The notes beneath the pieces are model-generated. The model made no database searches. It was given only the letters and a program-made list of their open reading frames with translations, and had not been told where the DNA came from. Shown here piece by piece: positions 54,478 to 62,996 of a stretch of DNA of 64,000 nucleotides (its first letter is position 1; the number at the start of each line of letters is the position of its first letter). The stretch lies in contig JAGPUW010000006.1 of the NCBI GenBank assembly GCA_018069465.1, positions 62,001 through 126,000 of the forward strand, in the 5' to 3' direction. A program made the translations under genes and the position numbers. The stretch is from Gammaproteobacteria bacterium (lineage in GTDB: Bacteria > Pseudomonadota > Gammaproteobacteria > Pseudomonadales > Porticoccaceae).

Positions 54478-55419
54478 TTAGGCAGCCATTTTCTCAGTTT
54501 TCTGGTCTCGACGTCTTGCTAAGCCGAGTAATACTAAGCCGGATCCGAACAAGGTCAGCACACCAGGGGCGGGTATAGTATTAGCTTGAACCGCCTCAGA
54601 AGCCGTGGCATTGATAGACAAGTTATAGACTCCTTCGCCAAGCAGTATGCTTGTGACGTCAAATATACCAAAGCCGTTGATGCTTGTTGACGAGCCTGTT
54701 GCGGCCACGGAAACATCAGCAAAACTAAAGGCATTAGTCGCGGCTCCATCTACGCCAGTGCCGGTAGCATTACCCGCAAGCCAGCTGAAGACGATGGCAT
54801 CTGTGTCTTTATCTCTGATTTGAATTTCGATTCTGGCGGTTGCCAGTGCCTGTATGCCTGTGTGTGGGAGAGTGATTTCGGCAAGCATGCTCAAGGCGGC
54901 TTCGAAATTAAAGTTAAAGGTACCACCGCCAGCGCCAACAGCGAATGTTACTTCAGTCACGGAGCTGGTGTCGGCGCCGGAGGTGCCGAGAGTTTCATCA
55001 GTGGTGTTGCCCTCTGCTATTTGTCGCGTTGCGATTTTGCTACCAATGGCGTTTTGCTCGGAAATAATCTGCGAGTCGCCCCAAGAATATTTGTGGGCGG
55101 CAGAAGAACCTTCTAAGGTCCAGCTATTGTTTGTCGGAGTTGTGCCATCTGGCCATGTAGAACCAGTTCCGATAGCAACGGCGGTGTCGGCCAAGGCTCC
55201 AGAAGCATTTGTCGCTGTGCCTGAACCGCCAAGTGCGGCAGTGGCGGAACCTTTTGAGGCCGGCTGAAGGCTAACAGCACCATTAGTAATTGTTATAACA
55301 CCCTCTCGAACTTGCAGGTCAGAATAGGCGTAGGCATATGCTTCTGCCCTTTGGGTGGCGCCCATGCTCAGCGCAATACCCAGCGCGGCAACGGGAAGGA
55401 TTCTGGAAATTTTCATCAT
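54478..55419 (-). CDS. PEP-CTERM-type sorting-signal protein
   Basis: 313 residues from ATG 55419, which has CGGAG 7 bases upstream; an upstream in-frame ATG at 55461 lies almost at the predicted transcription start. A signal peptide ends near residue 26 (MGATQRAEAYA). The C-terminus IPAPGVLTLFGSGLVLLGLARRRD is a PEP-CTERM variant with PAP in place of PEP, helix and RRR tail. The body is rich in A, G, S and T with a beta-rich middle (FTFAVGAGGGTFNFNFEAAL-like) and no cysteine. It is the second exosortase substrate in the window and shares promoter architecture with the one at 21553. Confidence 0.88.
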   Translation of the reverse strand: MMKISRILPVAALGIALSMGATQRAEAYAYAYSDLQVREGVITITNGAVSLQPASKGSATAALGGSGTATNASGALADTAVAIGTGSTWPDGTTPTNNSWTLEGSSAAHKYSWGDSQIISEQNAIGSKIATRQIAEGNTTDETLGTSGADTSSVTEVTFAVGAGGGTFNFNFEAALSMLAEITLPHTGIQALATARIEIQIRDKDTDAIVFSWLAGNATGTGVDGAATNAFSFADVSVAATGSSTSINGFGIFDVTSILLGEGVYNLSINATASEAVQANTIPAPGVLTLFGSGLVLLGLARRRDQKTEKMAA

Positions 55420-55485
55420 TTTGTGCTCCGTTTTAGTTGTCGTTGTTGGCTGACCGTGCATGGTCTAGCGCCACATGAAATATAA

Positions 55486-55501
55486 AGCAAACACCGGGCC
55501 A
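55486..55501 (-). promoter_or_regulatory. Sigma-54 type -24/-12 promoter of PEP-CTERM gene 2
   Basis: On the minus strand TGGCCCG-GTGT-TTGCT matches the consensus TGGCACG-N4-TTGCW at every fixed position but one. Transcription should begin near 55475, about 55 bases before ATG 55419. Confidence 0.82.
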
Positions 55502-55615
55502 GTTTTTTAAGCACGCTTTTGTTTTTTAAAAATCCTTTGTATTCAATGAGCTAGGGTGCAGTTGTGTTTTGGCTGTGGGCTACCTTCTGATCGGTATTTA
55601 CTGGCGTGATTAAAA

Positions 55616-55636
55616 GTGTAAAAAATCCTGACACTT
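55616..55636 (-). promoter_or_regulatory. PEP-CTERM-associated 21-bp element, proximal copy, gene 2
   Basis: On the minus strand AAGTGTCAG-GATTT-TTTACAC, 114 bp upstream of the -24 element and in the same orientation relative to the gene as the two copies at 21.2-21.4 kb. Confidence 0.68.
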
Positions 55637-55767
55637 ATTCTTGGATAATTGCTGAAATAACAAGCAGTTTGGGGGTTCTCAAGGCGCAGGCTTGTACTTG
55701 CTTATCGTAACCTTTTGAAATTAAAGAAAAATATCCCACCTCTATTTTTTAACGATGAATATTGCCA

Positions 55768-55788
55768 GTGTAAAATTTTCTGACACTT
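55768..55788 (-). promoter_or_regulatory. PEP-CTERM-associated 21-bp element, distal copy, gene 2
   Basis: On the minus strand AAGTGTCAG-AAAAT-TTTACAC, 266 bp upstream of the -24 element; the distal copy of gene 1 lies at 265 bp. It differs from the proximal copy at 3 of 21 positions, all in the N5 spacer. Confidence 0.68.
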
Positions 55789-55860
55789 GTCTATTAGACG
55801 TTTTACTGAATGCAATGAGGGCTGCCAGGCAGCGTTGTTGAATCCGGTTTATAAGGAGTC

Positions 55861-57162
55861 GTGGATAGCACCTGTTTTGCTTGCTATGCTTTCAGTGATA
55901 GCTATAGCGAAGCTGACATTGAGGGATACACATTGCACTCGCCCTACCAAAGTTTACTCGTCAAAGCCTGGAATATTGCCGCCCGTTTATCGCCTGTTCG
56001 CCGAGGCGGCCCTGAGTATGATCTTGATCGACTGCTGCGCTCAGCCGCTAAAGCGGCTAAGGCTAGCGATTTTGGAGATACTTACTTCAGGGAGCCTTTG
56101 GTGCAGCTGCTGGAAGCACTCAATGCTGACGATGATTTACACTCTTTCGGTCGCTTTTATATCAAGCAAATGCTGGTGGGTTTACTGACCAATCGGGCGA
56201 AGCTGCAGGCCTTGTGGGGGCAGCACCCGGAGATACTTGAGCAATCGATTAGCGCTCCCTTCATCATTTTGGGTCTGCCCCGCACGGGCACGTCCTTTTT
56301 GTTTGACTTGCTCGCTGAAGACCCAGCCCACCGTTACTTGACGAATTGGGAGGCTACAGTCGGTCAGGTGCCGCCACCGGGCAGCTATAGCTGGGCAAAT
56401 GACCCCCGGCGTAAGTTGGGCCGTTACTTGCTGCGCTTTCAAAACTATTTAGTGCCGCAGATGAAAGATATTCACACTTTTCGCCTCGATGGGCCGGAGG
56501 AGTGTACTTCCTTGTTAATGCAGGAGTTTTCAACTCTTGCTATCGCGTCGATGTTTAATGTGCCCGCGTATTCACAGTGGCTGAATAGCGCTGATCATGT
56601 GCCGACGTATCGACACTTCAAGCGTATTCTGCAAACCCTTCAATGGAAGTACCCGGGTGAGCGTTGGTTGCTGAAGTCGCCTTCCCACATTGATGCGGTT
56701 GGTTCAATTCTCAAGGTATTTCCCGATGCGCGCTTTGTGCAGACGCACCGAGATCCGGTGAAGGCCATCGCTTCTTATGCCAGCCTGTGTGCTGCCTTTC
56801 GTGGCATTTGCTCGAAATCAGTAGATCTGCATGAGGTGGGTGAGCAAGCTTTGGATCGTTTGGCGACGGATTTTGATCGCTACCTGGCGGTGCGAAAGCA
56901 GTGTGATTCGTCCAGTTTTGTCGACTTACAGTACGATGATTTGGTCGATGATCCTCTGGGCACGGTGAGTTCTATTTACCAGCATTTTGGTTTGGACTTT
57001 TCCGATGCGGCCCAGACGAATATGAAAGCTTTTTTAGCGCAGGAGCGTGAAGGCGGTGGGAGCCATAGTTATAAGCCAGAAGATTTTGGCCTAACAGCTA
57101 AGGGCATTCGCGACAGGTTTCAAAACTATATAAGCACCTTTAACGTTTCTATCGATGAATAA
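55861..57162 (+). CDS. Sulfotransferase family protein
   Basis: 433 residues. The 5'-phosphosulfate loop LGLPRTGTSFLFDLL is near residue 140 and the 3'-phosphate motif FVQTHRDPVKAIASY near 300, as in PAPS-dependent sulfotransferases. It should transfer sulfate to a hydroxyl of a sugar or lipid, perhaps the polymer made by this locus. The start is uncertain: GTG 55861 has GGAG only 2 bases away, while TTG 55933 has GAGGG at a normal distance and gives MHSPYQSLLVKAWN. The frame is otherwise intact. Confidence 0.86.
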   Translation: MDSTCFACYAFSDSYSEADIEGYTLHSPYQSLLVKAWNIAARLSPVRRGGPEYDLDRLLRSAAKAAKASDFGDTYFREPLVQLLEALNADDDLHSFGRFYIKQMLVGLLTNRAKLQALWGQHPEILEQSISAPFIILGLPRTGTSFLFDLLAEDPAHRYLTNWEATVGQVPPPGSYSWANDPRRKLGRYLLRFQNYLVPQMKDIHTFRLDGPEECTSLLMQEFSTLAIASMFNVPAYSQWLNSADHVPTYRHFKRILQTLQWKYPGERWLLKSPSHIDAVGSILKVFPDARFVQTHRDPVKAIASYASLCAAFRGICSKSVDLHEVGEQALDRLATDFDRYLAVRKQCDSSSFVDLQYDDLVDDPLGTVSSIYQHFGLDFSDAAQTNMKAFLAQEREGGGSHSYKPEDFGLTAKGIRDRFQNYISTFNVSIDE

Positions 57163-57189
57163 ATTCCCGGCACAGCAACGGGGCGAGGT

Positions 57190-57756
57190 GTGACGCGCTT
57201 TTTGGCCCTTGTTACCACACTGTCGATATTGGCTGTTATAGCGCTTTATGCCAGTGAGGCTGTTGGGTACTTGGCCTATGGGCTGGCAGGCCTTGCTCTG
57301 TTGGGGCTTGTTCTACTATTGACACGAGTTTTTGTGCTGGCATCGGCTAATCAGCGCTGGAGTCGTTCTGTTCGCTACTGGATGCAGGCGCACGTTGTTT
57401 TACATCTGGTGCCCCTAAGCTATCTTCTCCTGCAATTTTTCACCGAACCGACATTGCAGCTCAATATGTTTTATTTGCTACCTGTGCTGAGCTTTTTTTA
57501 CAGTGGCAGGCAGACATGGCGTGTGTTTTTTGAACAGTTCGGCTCGAAGATGTACCGTATATTTTTTCTCGGTAATACCGGGATGATGGTGGGGCATGTG
57601 CTGTTGATCAGTCTTGGTCTTTTGATGGATGTTAAATTTGGCACGGCGTTTTTTTGCCGCGCGCTGCTGACTTACTTCGCCATACACCTGCTAATTCTTG
57701 GCTTTGCGGTGGTGAAAATAGAGGATGACCTCCGCTCAGTTAGCACTAATCCTTAG
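57190..57756 (+). CDS. Polytopic membrane protein, unknown function
   Basis: 188 residues that I cannot assign to a family. About five hydrophobic helices (residues 5-25, 27-50, 68-83, 92-106, 133-175 region), with short polar loops such as ANQRWSRSVRYW and SGRQTWRVFFEQFGSK. Start GTG 57190, 28 bases after the sulfotransferase stop on the same strand, so probably co-transcribed. Its last 11 bases overlap the end of the convergent acetyltransferase gene. It could be a membrane partner of the sulfotransferase, but nothing in the sequence shows it. Confidence 0.65.
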   Translation: MTRFLALVTTLSILAVIALYASEAVGYLAYGLAGLALLGLVLLLTRVFVLASANQRWSRSVRYWMQAHVVLHLVPLSYLLLQFFTEPTLQLNMFYLLPVLSFFYSGRQTWRVFFEQFGSKMYRIFFLGNTGMMVGHVLLISLGLLMDVKFGTAFFCRALLTYFAIHLLILGFAVVKIEDDLRSVSTNP

Positions 57757-58450
57757 CGCCAAGGTCTTCTGTTTTAACATTTTCAGCCACAGCCGCTTTG
57801 AGAAGCCTTGCGGGCATCCCCCCCCACACTTCACCGGCTGCAATTCGCGTTCCTTTAGACACTACCGCGCCAGCCGATACAATTGCGCCGTCGCCAATAA
57901 TGACGTCTGACATAATGACGGCTGTGGCACCAATGGTGACGTTGTTACCGATGCGAATGGCATTGAGTGAAAAACGACTGCCTTCTATAGCGTGGGAAAA
58001 AAGCGCGGCATCGTGGCCAATAATGGTATTTGAGCCAACAAAAGTTAAGGGGGGGTCGAGGATTGTACCCGCGCTATAGGTGTTGTCGCCCAGCTTGGCG
58101 CCGAGTGCCAAATAGATGAGGCGCATTAAAGGAACCGGGAGAAAGTGGGTGCGAATTAAACTATTAAAGATTAGCAGGTAAAACAGAATATTGACCTGAG
58201 CGGTGAATTCCTCCCGCGAGCCCTCTGCAAGATACCCCTCTTTTAAAGGCATAAAACGTAAAAAAATGCGGTAGATCAGAAAAGCGTATAAGTAGATAAA
58301 AATAATGCCACTAATGCTAAGTACGACGCCCCTAAAATCGCCCAGTGGTAAACCGCCCAGTAACAACCAGGCGCTAAAGCCGCCAAGTCCAATGGCACTA
58401 AATAACGCGATTTGAAAAAACAGGATTTGCCCGAGACTGATTTTACGCAT
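57746..58450 (-). CDS. Hexapeptide-repeat acyltransferase with N-terminal membrane helices
   Basis: 234 residues. Two hydrophobic helices (about 8-32 and 38-66) precede a left-handed beta-helix of hexapeptide repeats (GSNTIIGHDAALFS, IRIGNNVTIGATAVIMSDVIIGDGAIVSAGAVV, given in parts) and the usual ending EVWGGMPARLL. Such enzymes O-acetylate sugars using acetyl-CoA; the membrane anchor suggests work on a lipid-linked or surface glycan. It follows the glycosyltransferase gene by 30 bases on the same strand. Acceptor unknown. Confidence 0.85.
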   Translation of the reverse strand: MRKISLGQILFFQIALFSAIGLGGFSAWLLLGGLPLGDFRGVVLSISGIIFIYLYAFLIYRIFLRFMPLKEGYLAEGSREEFTAQVNILFYLLIFNSLIRTHFLPVPLMRLIYLALGAKLGDNTYSAGTILDPPLTFVGSNTIIGHDAALFSHAIEGSRFSLNAIRIGNNVTIGATAVIMSDVIIGDGAIVSAGAVVSKGTRIAAGEVWGGMPARLLKAAVAENVKTEDLGAKD

Positions 58451-58480
58451 GGCTAATGCCCTTTATTATGGCTGTTTAGT

Positions 58481-59740
58481 TCAGAGTTTTGGCTTGAGTG
58501 CCGCGTGCACTAATGTGGTGAGTTTGCCCTGAATATTGTAGCCCTGCGCAGCTTTCTGTGCTTTGGCTGCGGCATTTTTATATTGGGTGTCCGCCAATAG
58601 TTGTGTGGCGGCTTCGCGGATGCGTCCAGTACTCACATATTCTGAGCGTATTACCTCGCCGATACCTGCGCTGCTTAAATAATGCATATTCAAATGTTGA
58701 TCGAGATTACTGGCAATGCCGAGTATTGGGGTGCCCCCTTGAATAGCCTGATAAGTGCTTAAGCTACCGCCATTACAGATAACCAGGTCGGCTCTGGCGG
58801 CGGCTTGATCGCCGGGCAGGTAGTCGCTGATATAGGCATTGTCAGGTATTGCTTGTAGTGTGGTGCGCCCGGCGGTGACGGCGATTACGCTGACCGGCAG
58901 CGTGACCAGGGCTTCTAGCACGATGGGCAGTAAGTTGACTTGTCCTGACGAGCCGAGGGTGACGTAGACAATGGGTTTTGTGTCGTCAACATCATTCCAC
59001 CAGGGTGGAATTTTATTGCGCGGTGACCAGGGTAGGGGGCCGATATAGTCAGCGTTGGCAGCAGTTTTTGTGGTGGGAAAGTACTCCGCCATATCGGCTA
59101 GCCACAAGTGGTCGGCATCTGAATAAACGGCGCGCAGGTCGTGGCCCAGGCTGGGTAGGCCATATTTCTTCCTGACTTTATTCAGTGGTATGCAGTGGGT
59201 GGCGAAGACCAGTGGCCGGCTTAAATTGAAAAGAATTTGTGACAGGCTAACACCGAGTATTTTGGTCATCGGCAGTTGGGGTACGCAGTATTTGTTGTTC
59301 GAGAAAGTGGTCCAGTAGGTATTGCTGATGGCGGCATAGGGGACTTTTTTTAGCCGGGCGCTGACCGAGAGGGAGAGGCGAAAATCCCCCACGATGAGGT
59401 CTGGTTTAATGTCTTCTATTAGCTTAAGGTCGTCGCTAATATAGCGCTCAAGTATTTGAGTACTATAGAGGCGCTCACCCTTGGCGAGCGCCGTGAGAAA
59501 CTGCTTGCTATCGATAGACCATAGGTCGTGGTGAACGTCGGCTAATTCGGGGAATAGCGCTTTGTAGCGCGGGTCGACGGCGAAGGTTATGTCGTATTGC
59601 GATTTATCCAGAGCCATGGCGAGCACTGCGGGGCGAGCGACATGGGCGAGGGTGACGGCTTCGGCGATAAAGAGTATCCGTAACTTACGGGCTGCTGGCC
59701 CTGCTTGTTGCGACTGTTTTGGCGCTTGTGTTGCTGCCAT
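58481..59740 (-). CDS. Glycosyltransferase, GT1/UGT-like
   Basis: 419 residues. The N-terminal Rossmann domain starts at LRILFIAEAVTLAHVARP; the C-terminal donor domain has VYVTLGSSGQVNLLP and ICNGGSLSTYQAIQGGTPILGIASNLDQ (in parts), the place where GT1 enzymes bind the nucleotide sugar. The general base histidine appears in the N-domain AHVARP segment. The acceptor could be a lipid or small molecule, as for most UGT-like enzymes, or a polymer precursor. Divergent from the second prsT gene across 180 bases. Confidence 0.86.
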   Translation of the reverse strand: MAATQAPKQSQQAGPAARKLRILFIAEAVTLAHVARPAVLAMALDKSQYDITFAVDPRYKALFPELADVHHDLWSIDSKQFLTALAKGERLYSTQILERYISDDLKLIEDIKPDLIVGDFRLSLSVSARLKKVPYAAISNTYWTTFSNNKYCVPQLPMTKILGVSLSQILFNLSRPLVFATHCIPLNKVRKKYGLPSLGHDLRAVYSDADHLWLADMAEYFPTTKTAANADYIGPLPWSPRNKIPPWWNDVDDTKPIVYVTLGSSGQVNLLPIVLEALVTLPVSVIAVTAGRTTLQAIPDNAYISDYLPGDQAAARADLVICNGGSLSTYQAIQGGTPILGIASNLDQHLNMHYLSSAGIGEVIRSEYVSTGRIREAATQLLADTQYKNAAAKAQKAAQGYNIQGKLTTLVHAALKPKL

Positions 59741-59920
59741 GCTTGATAGGCCCCAGCTTTTTTAGCGTGTATTGTCGTTCGGTGAGCGCGTAGCTCTATG
59801 CGTCGTCGTGCGATGTGTCAATGCTGTGCGGCCCAGTTTGCCTTATGTTGAGTGCTATTGCCTTTAGAATAAGCGGGAAATGTTTTTCGCTGTGTTTATC
59901 CATTAATCGGACAGCTGTTA

Positions 59921-62698
59921 ATGAAACGGATTTATCGAGTTATTGCCATTATGTTTGTAGGCTGTGTGTTACTCGCTTGCAGTGAAAGTACGACGAGCAC
60001 CGAGTATCTGAAGAATGCGAAGCGCTATCTCAATGATGGCGAACCTACGGCAGCGACCATCGAGCTTAAAAATGCTTTAAAAAATGATGGCAATAATGCT
60101 GAGGCCCGGTGGTTGCTGGGTAAGATTTATTTTGATCTGGACGATATGCCCGGTGCCGATAAAGAGTTAAGGCATGCGCGGCAGCTGGGCTATAGCAATG
60201 ATGAGGTGCTGCCTTTGCTTGCTCAGGCCATGTTGGGACAGGCCAAGCTGGAAGAGTTGCTGGCTTTACCGGCAGAGACTTTAGCCGCTGATTCGCTGGC
60301 GACGCTGTTATCTGCCCAGGGACTGGCCAAGTTGGCAGAAGGTGAGGTCGAAGCGGCGGGCGAATTAATTGATGCAGCTGTCGGTGCAGCGCCTCAGCTG
60401 GCTTATGCGCAGATGGCGAAGGCCCGTTTGTTACTGGTGGGTGGCGATGTCGCTCTGGTTCGCTCACAACTCGATATTGTTTTTGCAGTGGACCCCAATT
60501 ACGCCCCGGCCTTGAGCCTGCTGGGTGATCTTGAGTTGCAGCAAAATAAGCTCGAGGCAGCGCAGCAAGCCTATACCCGAGCGATTGATGCGGGTACAAC
60601 CAGCTCGGCAGAATTTGCTGATCGCCTCAAGCGGGCGCTGGTTCTTGTTGCGCTGAAAAAATATGATGCTGCCCAGACCGATGTGAGCTACCTCCTCGCC
60701 AGAGCAGCCAAGCACCCCAGCGCCCACTATGTGCAGGGCTTGATTTATTTTCAGCAGAAAAAAGTGGCCGAGGCCAGAGTGTCATTCGATCAGGCTCTGC
60801 CGGCGAAAGAGCGTCACCCCCAGGTGCTTTACTACCTGGCCGCTTTGCATTTGTTAGAGGGAAATCGCGAGCAGGCGACCGCCTATGCCAGTGAGTTTTA
60901 CGCCATCGCCCCCGGCAATATAGCGGGCAGAAAGTTGCTGGCAACGATTCGTCTCGATGAGCGCGACTACCCTCAGGTTGAGGAGTTACTGCGCCCGGTG
61001 CTGGCTCTGGCTCAGAATGATGCGGGGGCAATGAACCTGCTGGCCAATGCTTTAATGCGCCAGGGTAAAACCGATGAGGCCATTGATTTGTTATCGGAGG
61101 TCGCCGAGCTGGAACCCGCTTCGCCGCAGGCACAGATGCGTTTGGGCGCGGGCATGTTGGCGAGTGGCGAGCAGGCGGGAGTCGAGTATATTGAATCGGC
61201 CCTGCGCTTAAACCCGGATAACCAGCAGGGGGAGGTCTTGTTGGTCTTGAATTACCTGCGCCAAAATAAGCTCGATGAGGCCCTGCAGGCTGCCGAGGCT
61301 TATCGTGATCGACAACCCGATATTGCTACAGCCCATAATTTAGTGGGTCGGGTACACATGGCGGCAAAGCGTATCAATAAGGCGCAAGAGGCTTTCCAAA
61401 AGGCGCGTGAGGTCGCACCGGGCGACCCCTTTGCCAGTCAGAATCTGGCTTTATTCGCTATACAGGATAAACAGTACGGCGCTGCTGAGGGCTTCTATCA
61501 GGAGATCCTCGAGCACCATGAAGGTTATTTGCCCGCCTTGTTAAAGCTGGCAGCCTTGAGGCAACTACAGGGTGATGAGGCGGCGGTTATTGGCTATTTG
61601 GAGCGTGCGATGGAGGCTAATCCGGCGGCTTATCAGCCGCGCTTGGTATTAGCGCGTTTGTATTTGACGAAGGGTCGCGCAGATAAGGTGGCAATATTAC
61701 TGAGTGGTTTGGAAGGGGCGAGCGAGAACCCTGAAATACTACATGTGGCGGGACTGGCTCAATTGGCTGAAAAAGACTACCACTCCGCCCGGGTTTCTTT
61801 TGAGAAGCTATTGCAAATCAAGCCAGATGCGGCTGCTGGCCACTATCTCCTGGCGCAGGCGTACGACGGTTTGGGTCGTCATAAAGATGTTGAGTCTGGA
61901 TTGCGCAAGGCCATAGAGCTAGCGCCTGACTATATTGAACCCCGAGTCGCTCTGGCTCGCTTGTCATTAAAGCAGGGCAATAATAAGGCCTTCGCAAAGC
62001 AGCTGGCTAAGCTCGAAACACTGGCCCCGCAAAGCCCCGTTATATGGCAGTTGCAAATTGCCAGGGCCAGGCTCAAAGGCGATGAGCAGGCTGTGCTGGC
62101 CATCTATGAGAACGCCTTTGGGCAGTTGCCCTCTACTGCGACGATGCTGGGCCTGGCTGGACAAAAACTAAGCCGTGGTGATACGAAGGGTGCCGGGGAC
62201 TTATATCAACGTTGGGTTGTTGACAACCCGGAGGATGTCGCTGCCCGTATGGCTTTGGCGAACTTGCATATACAAGAAGATGATACAGCGTTGGCTATTG
62301 CTCAGTATCAGCGGGTGCTGAGTTATGAAGCCAATCACCTTGTTGCATTAAATAACCTGGCCTGGTTTTTACGTGACAGTAATTCTCAGCAAGCCTTGGA
62401 ATATGCCAGGCGAGCTGTGAAAATTGATGGCGAGGCTGCGGCCGTGCAAGACACTTTGGCCATGGCGCTGCTGGCCGATGGTCAACACAAAGAAGCGAAA
62501 AATGCCATTGCCAAGGCTCTTGGCAAGACGCCGGATAATAGCTCGATGCGCTACCACCGCGTGTTGATCAATCTGGCAGCAGGCCAAAAGAGCAGTGCTG
62601 TCAGTGAATTGCGGCGCTTGTTGAAAAGCGGGGATAAGTTTCCGGAAAGACAGGAGGCCGAGGCCTTGATGCAAGAGTTTTCATCGGAGGTTCAATGA
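59921..62698 (+). CDS. prsT: PrsT-type TPR lipoprotein (exosortase system), copy 2
   Basis: 925 residues. The signal RVIAIMFVGCVLLACSES has lipobox LLAC. TPR repeats fill the remainder; EYLKNAKRYLNDGEPTAATIELKNALKND opens them exactly as in copy 1 (DYVNRAKAALAENDNTTAIIEMKNVLGLN), given here in part. The two proteins are diverged paralogues with opposite orientations, 6 kb apart. Two PrsT genes at one locus is unusual. The N-acyl-synthase-like gene lies 298 bases downstream on the same strand. Confidence 0.88.
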   Translation: MKRIYRVIAIMFVGCVLLACSESTTSTEYLKNAKRYLNDGEPTAATIELKNALKNDGNNAEARWLLGKIYFDLDDMPGADKELRHARQLGYSNDEVLPLLAQAMLGQAKLEELLALPAETLAADSLATLLSAQGLAKLAEGEVEAAGELIDAAVGAAPQLAYAQMAKARLLLVGGDVALVRSQLDIVFAVDPNYAPALSLLGDLELQQNKLEAAQQAYTRAIDAGTTSSAEFADRLKRALVLVALKKYDAAQTDVSYLLARAAKHPSAHYVQGLIYFQQKKVAEARVSFDQALPAKERHPQVLYYLAALHLLEGNREQATAYASEFYAIAPGNIAGRKLLATIRLDERDYPQVEELLRPVLALAQNDAGAMNLLANALMRQGKTDEAIDLLSEVAELEPASPQAQMRLGAGMLASGEQAGVEYIESALRLNPDNQQGEVLLVLNYLRQNKLDEALQAAEAYRDRQPDIATAHNLVGRVHMAAKRINKAQEAFQKAREVAPGDPFASQNLALFAIQDKQYGAAEGFYQEILEHHEGYLPALLKLAALRQLQGDEAAVIGYLERAMEANPAAYQPRLVLARLYLTKGRADKVAILLSGLEGASENPEILHVAGLAQLAEKDYHSARVSFEKLLQIKPDAAAGHYLLAQAYDGLGRHKDVESGLRKAIELAPDYIEPRVALARLSLKQGNNKAFAKQLAKLETLAPQSPVIWQLQIARARLKGDEQAVLAIYENAFGQLPSTATMLGLAGQKLSRGDTKGAGDLYQRWVVDNPEDVAARMALANLHIQEDDTALAIAQYQRVLSYEANHLVALNNLAWFLRDSNSQQALEYARRAVKIDGEAAAVQDTLAMALLADGQHKEAKNAIAKALGKTPDNSSMRYHRVLINLAAGQKSSAVSELRRLLKSGDKFPERQEAEALMQEFSSEVQ

Positions 62699-62996
62699 AG
62701 ACTGTAGAAAAGCCCTATTTGCTCAATTAGTGGTTATGGCTAATAAAGTTAATATTTCTTCGCAAAATTTCGGAACAAAGCGCCTGGCTCACTGTCAATT
62801 AAATGCAGACGGGTGGTCGTTATTGCAGGCGAGATGTATGTTTGGCCGAGTAAGTAGGTCTTACGCCTGAATCTCTTTTAGATTTAACACCCGTTAATTG
62901 CATGGACGCAGCAGGGGCAAAGCAGTTTTGAGCTGCCCTTTCTTTCGTAACGTTCATGCTATACGTGTCTTAACTCTACTTATTTGAGGGTGGGTC
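62699..62996 (+). other. Intergenic region before the acyl-synthase/cNMP gene
   Basis: 298 bases. An imperfect hairpin GGGCA-AA-GC / GC-TGCCC at about 62918-62942, followed by TTTCTTTC, may be a weak terminator. No sigma-54 spacing or 21-bp element was found. TTTGAGGG at 62983-62990 is the likely ribosome site of the next gene. Confidence 0.45.

Larger units (their letters stand above)
55420..55860. other. Intergenic regulatory region of PEP-CTERM gene 2
   Basis: 441 bases between divergent genes. On the minus strand it holds the sigma-54 promoter (55486-55501) and two 21-bp elements (55616-55636 and 55768-55788). For the plus-strand sulfotransferase gene no clear promoter was seen. Confidence 0.7.

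Noticed and set aside
55787-56188. 133-codon frame overlapping the start of the sulfotransferase gene in another frame
   Set aside because: It overlaps the conserved sulfotransferase N-terminal region and shows no family match; it also begins inside a proposed regulatory element.
59741-59756. GG-N10-GC pattern on the minus strand before the glycosyltransferase gene
   Set aside because: It abuts the start codon at 59740, leaving no room for a transcript leader, and the -12 half reads AAGC.
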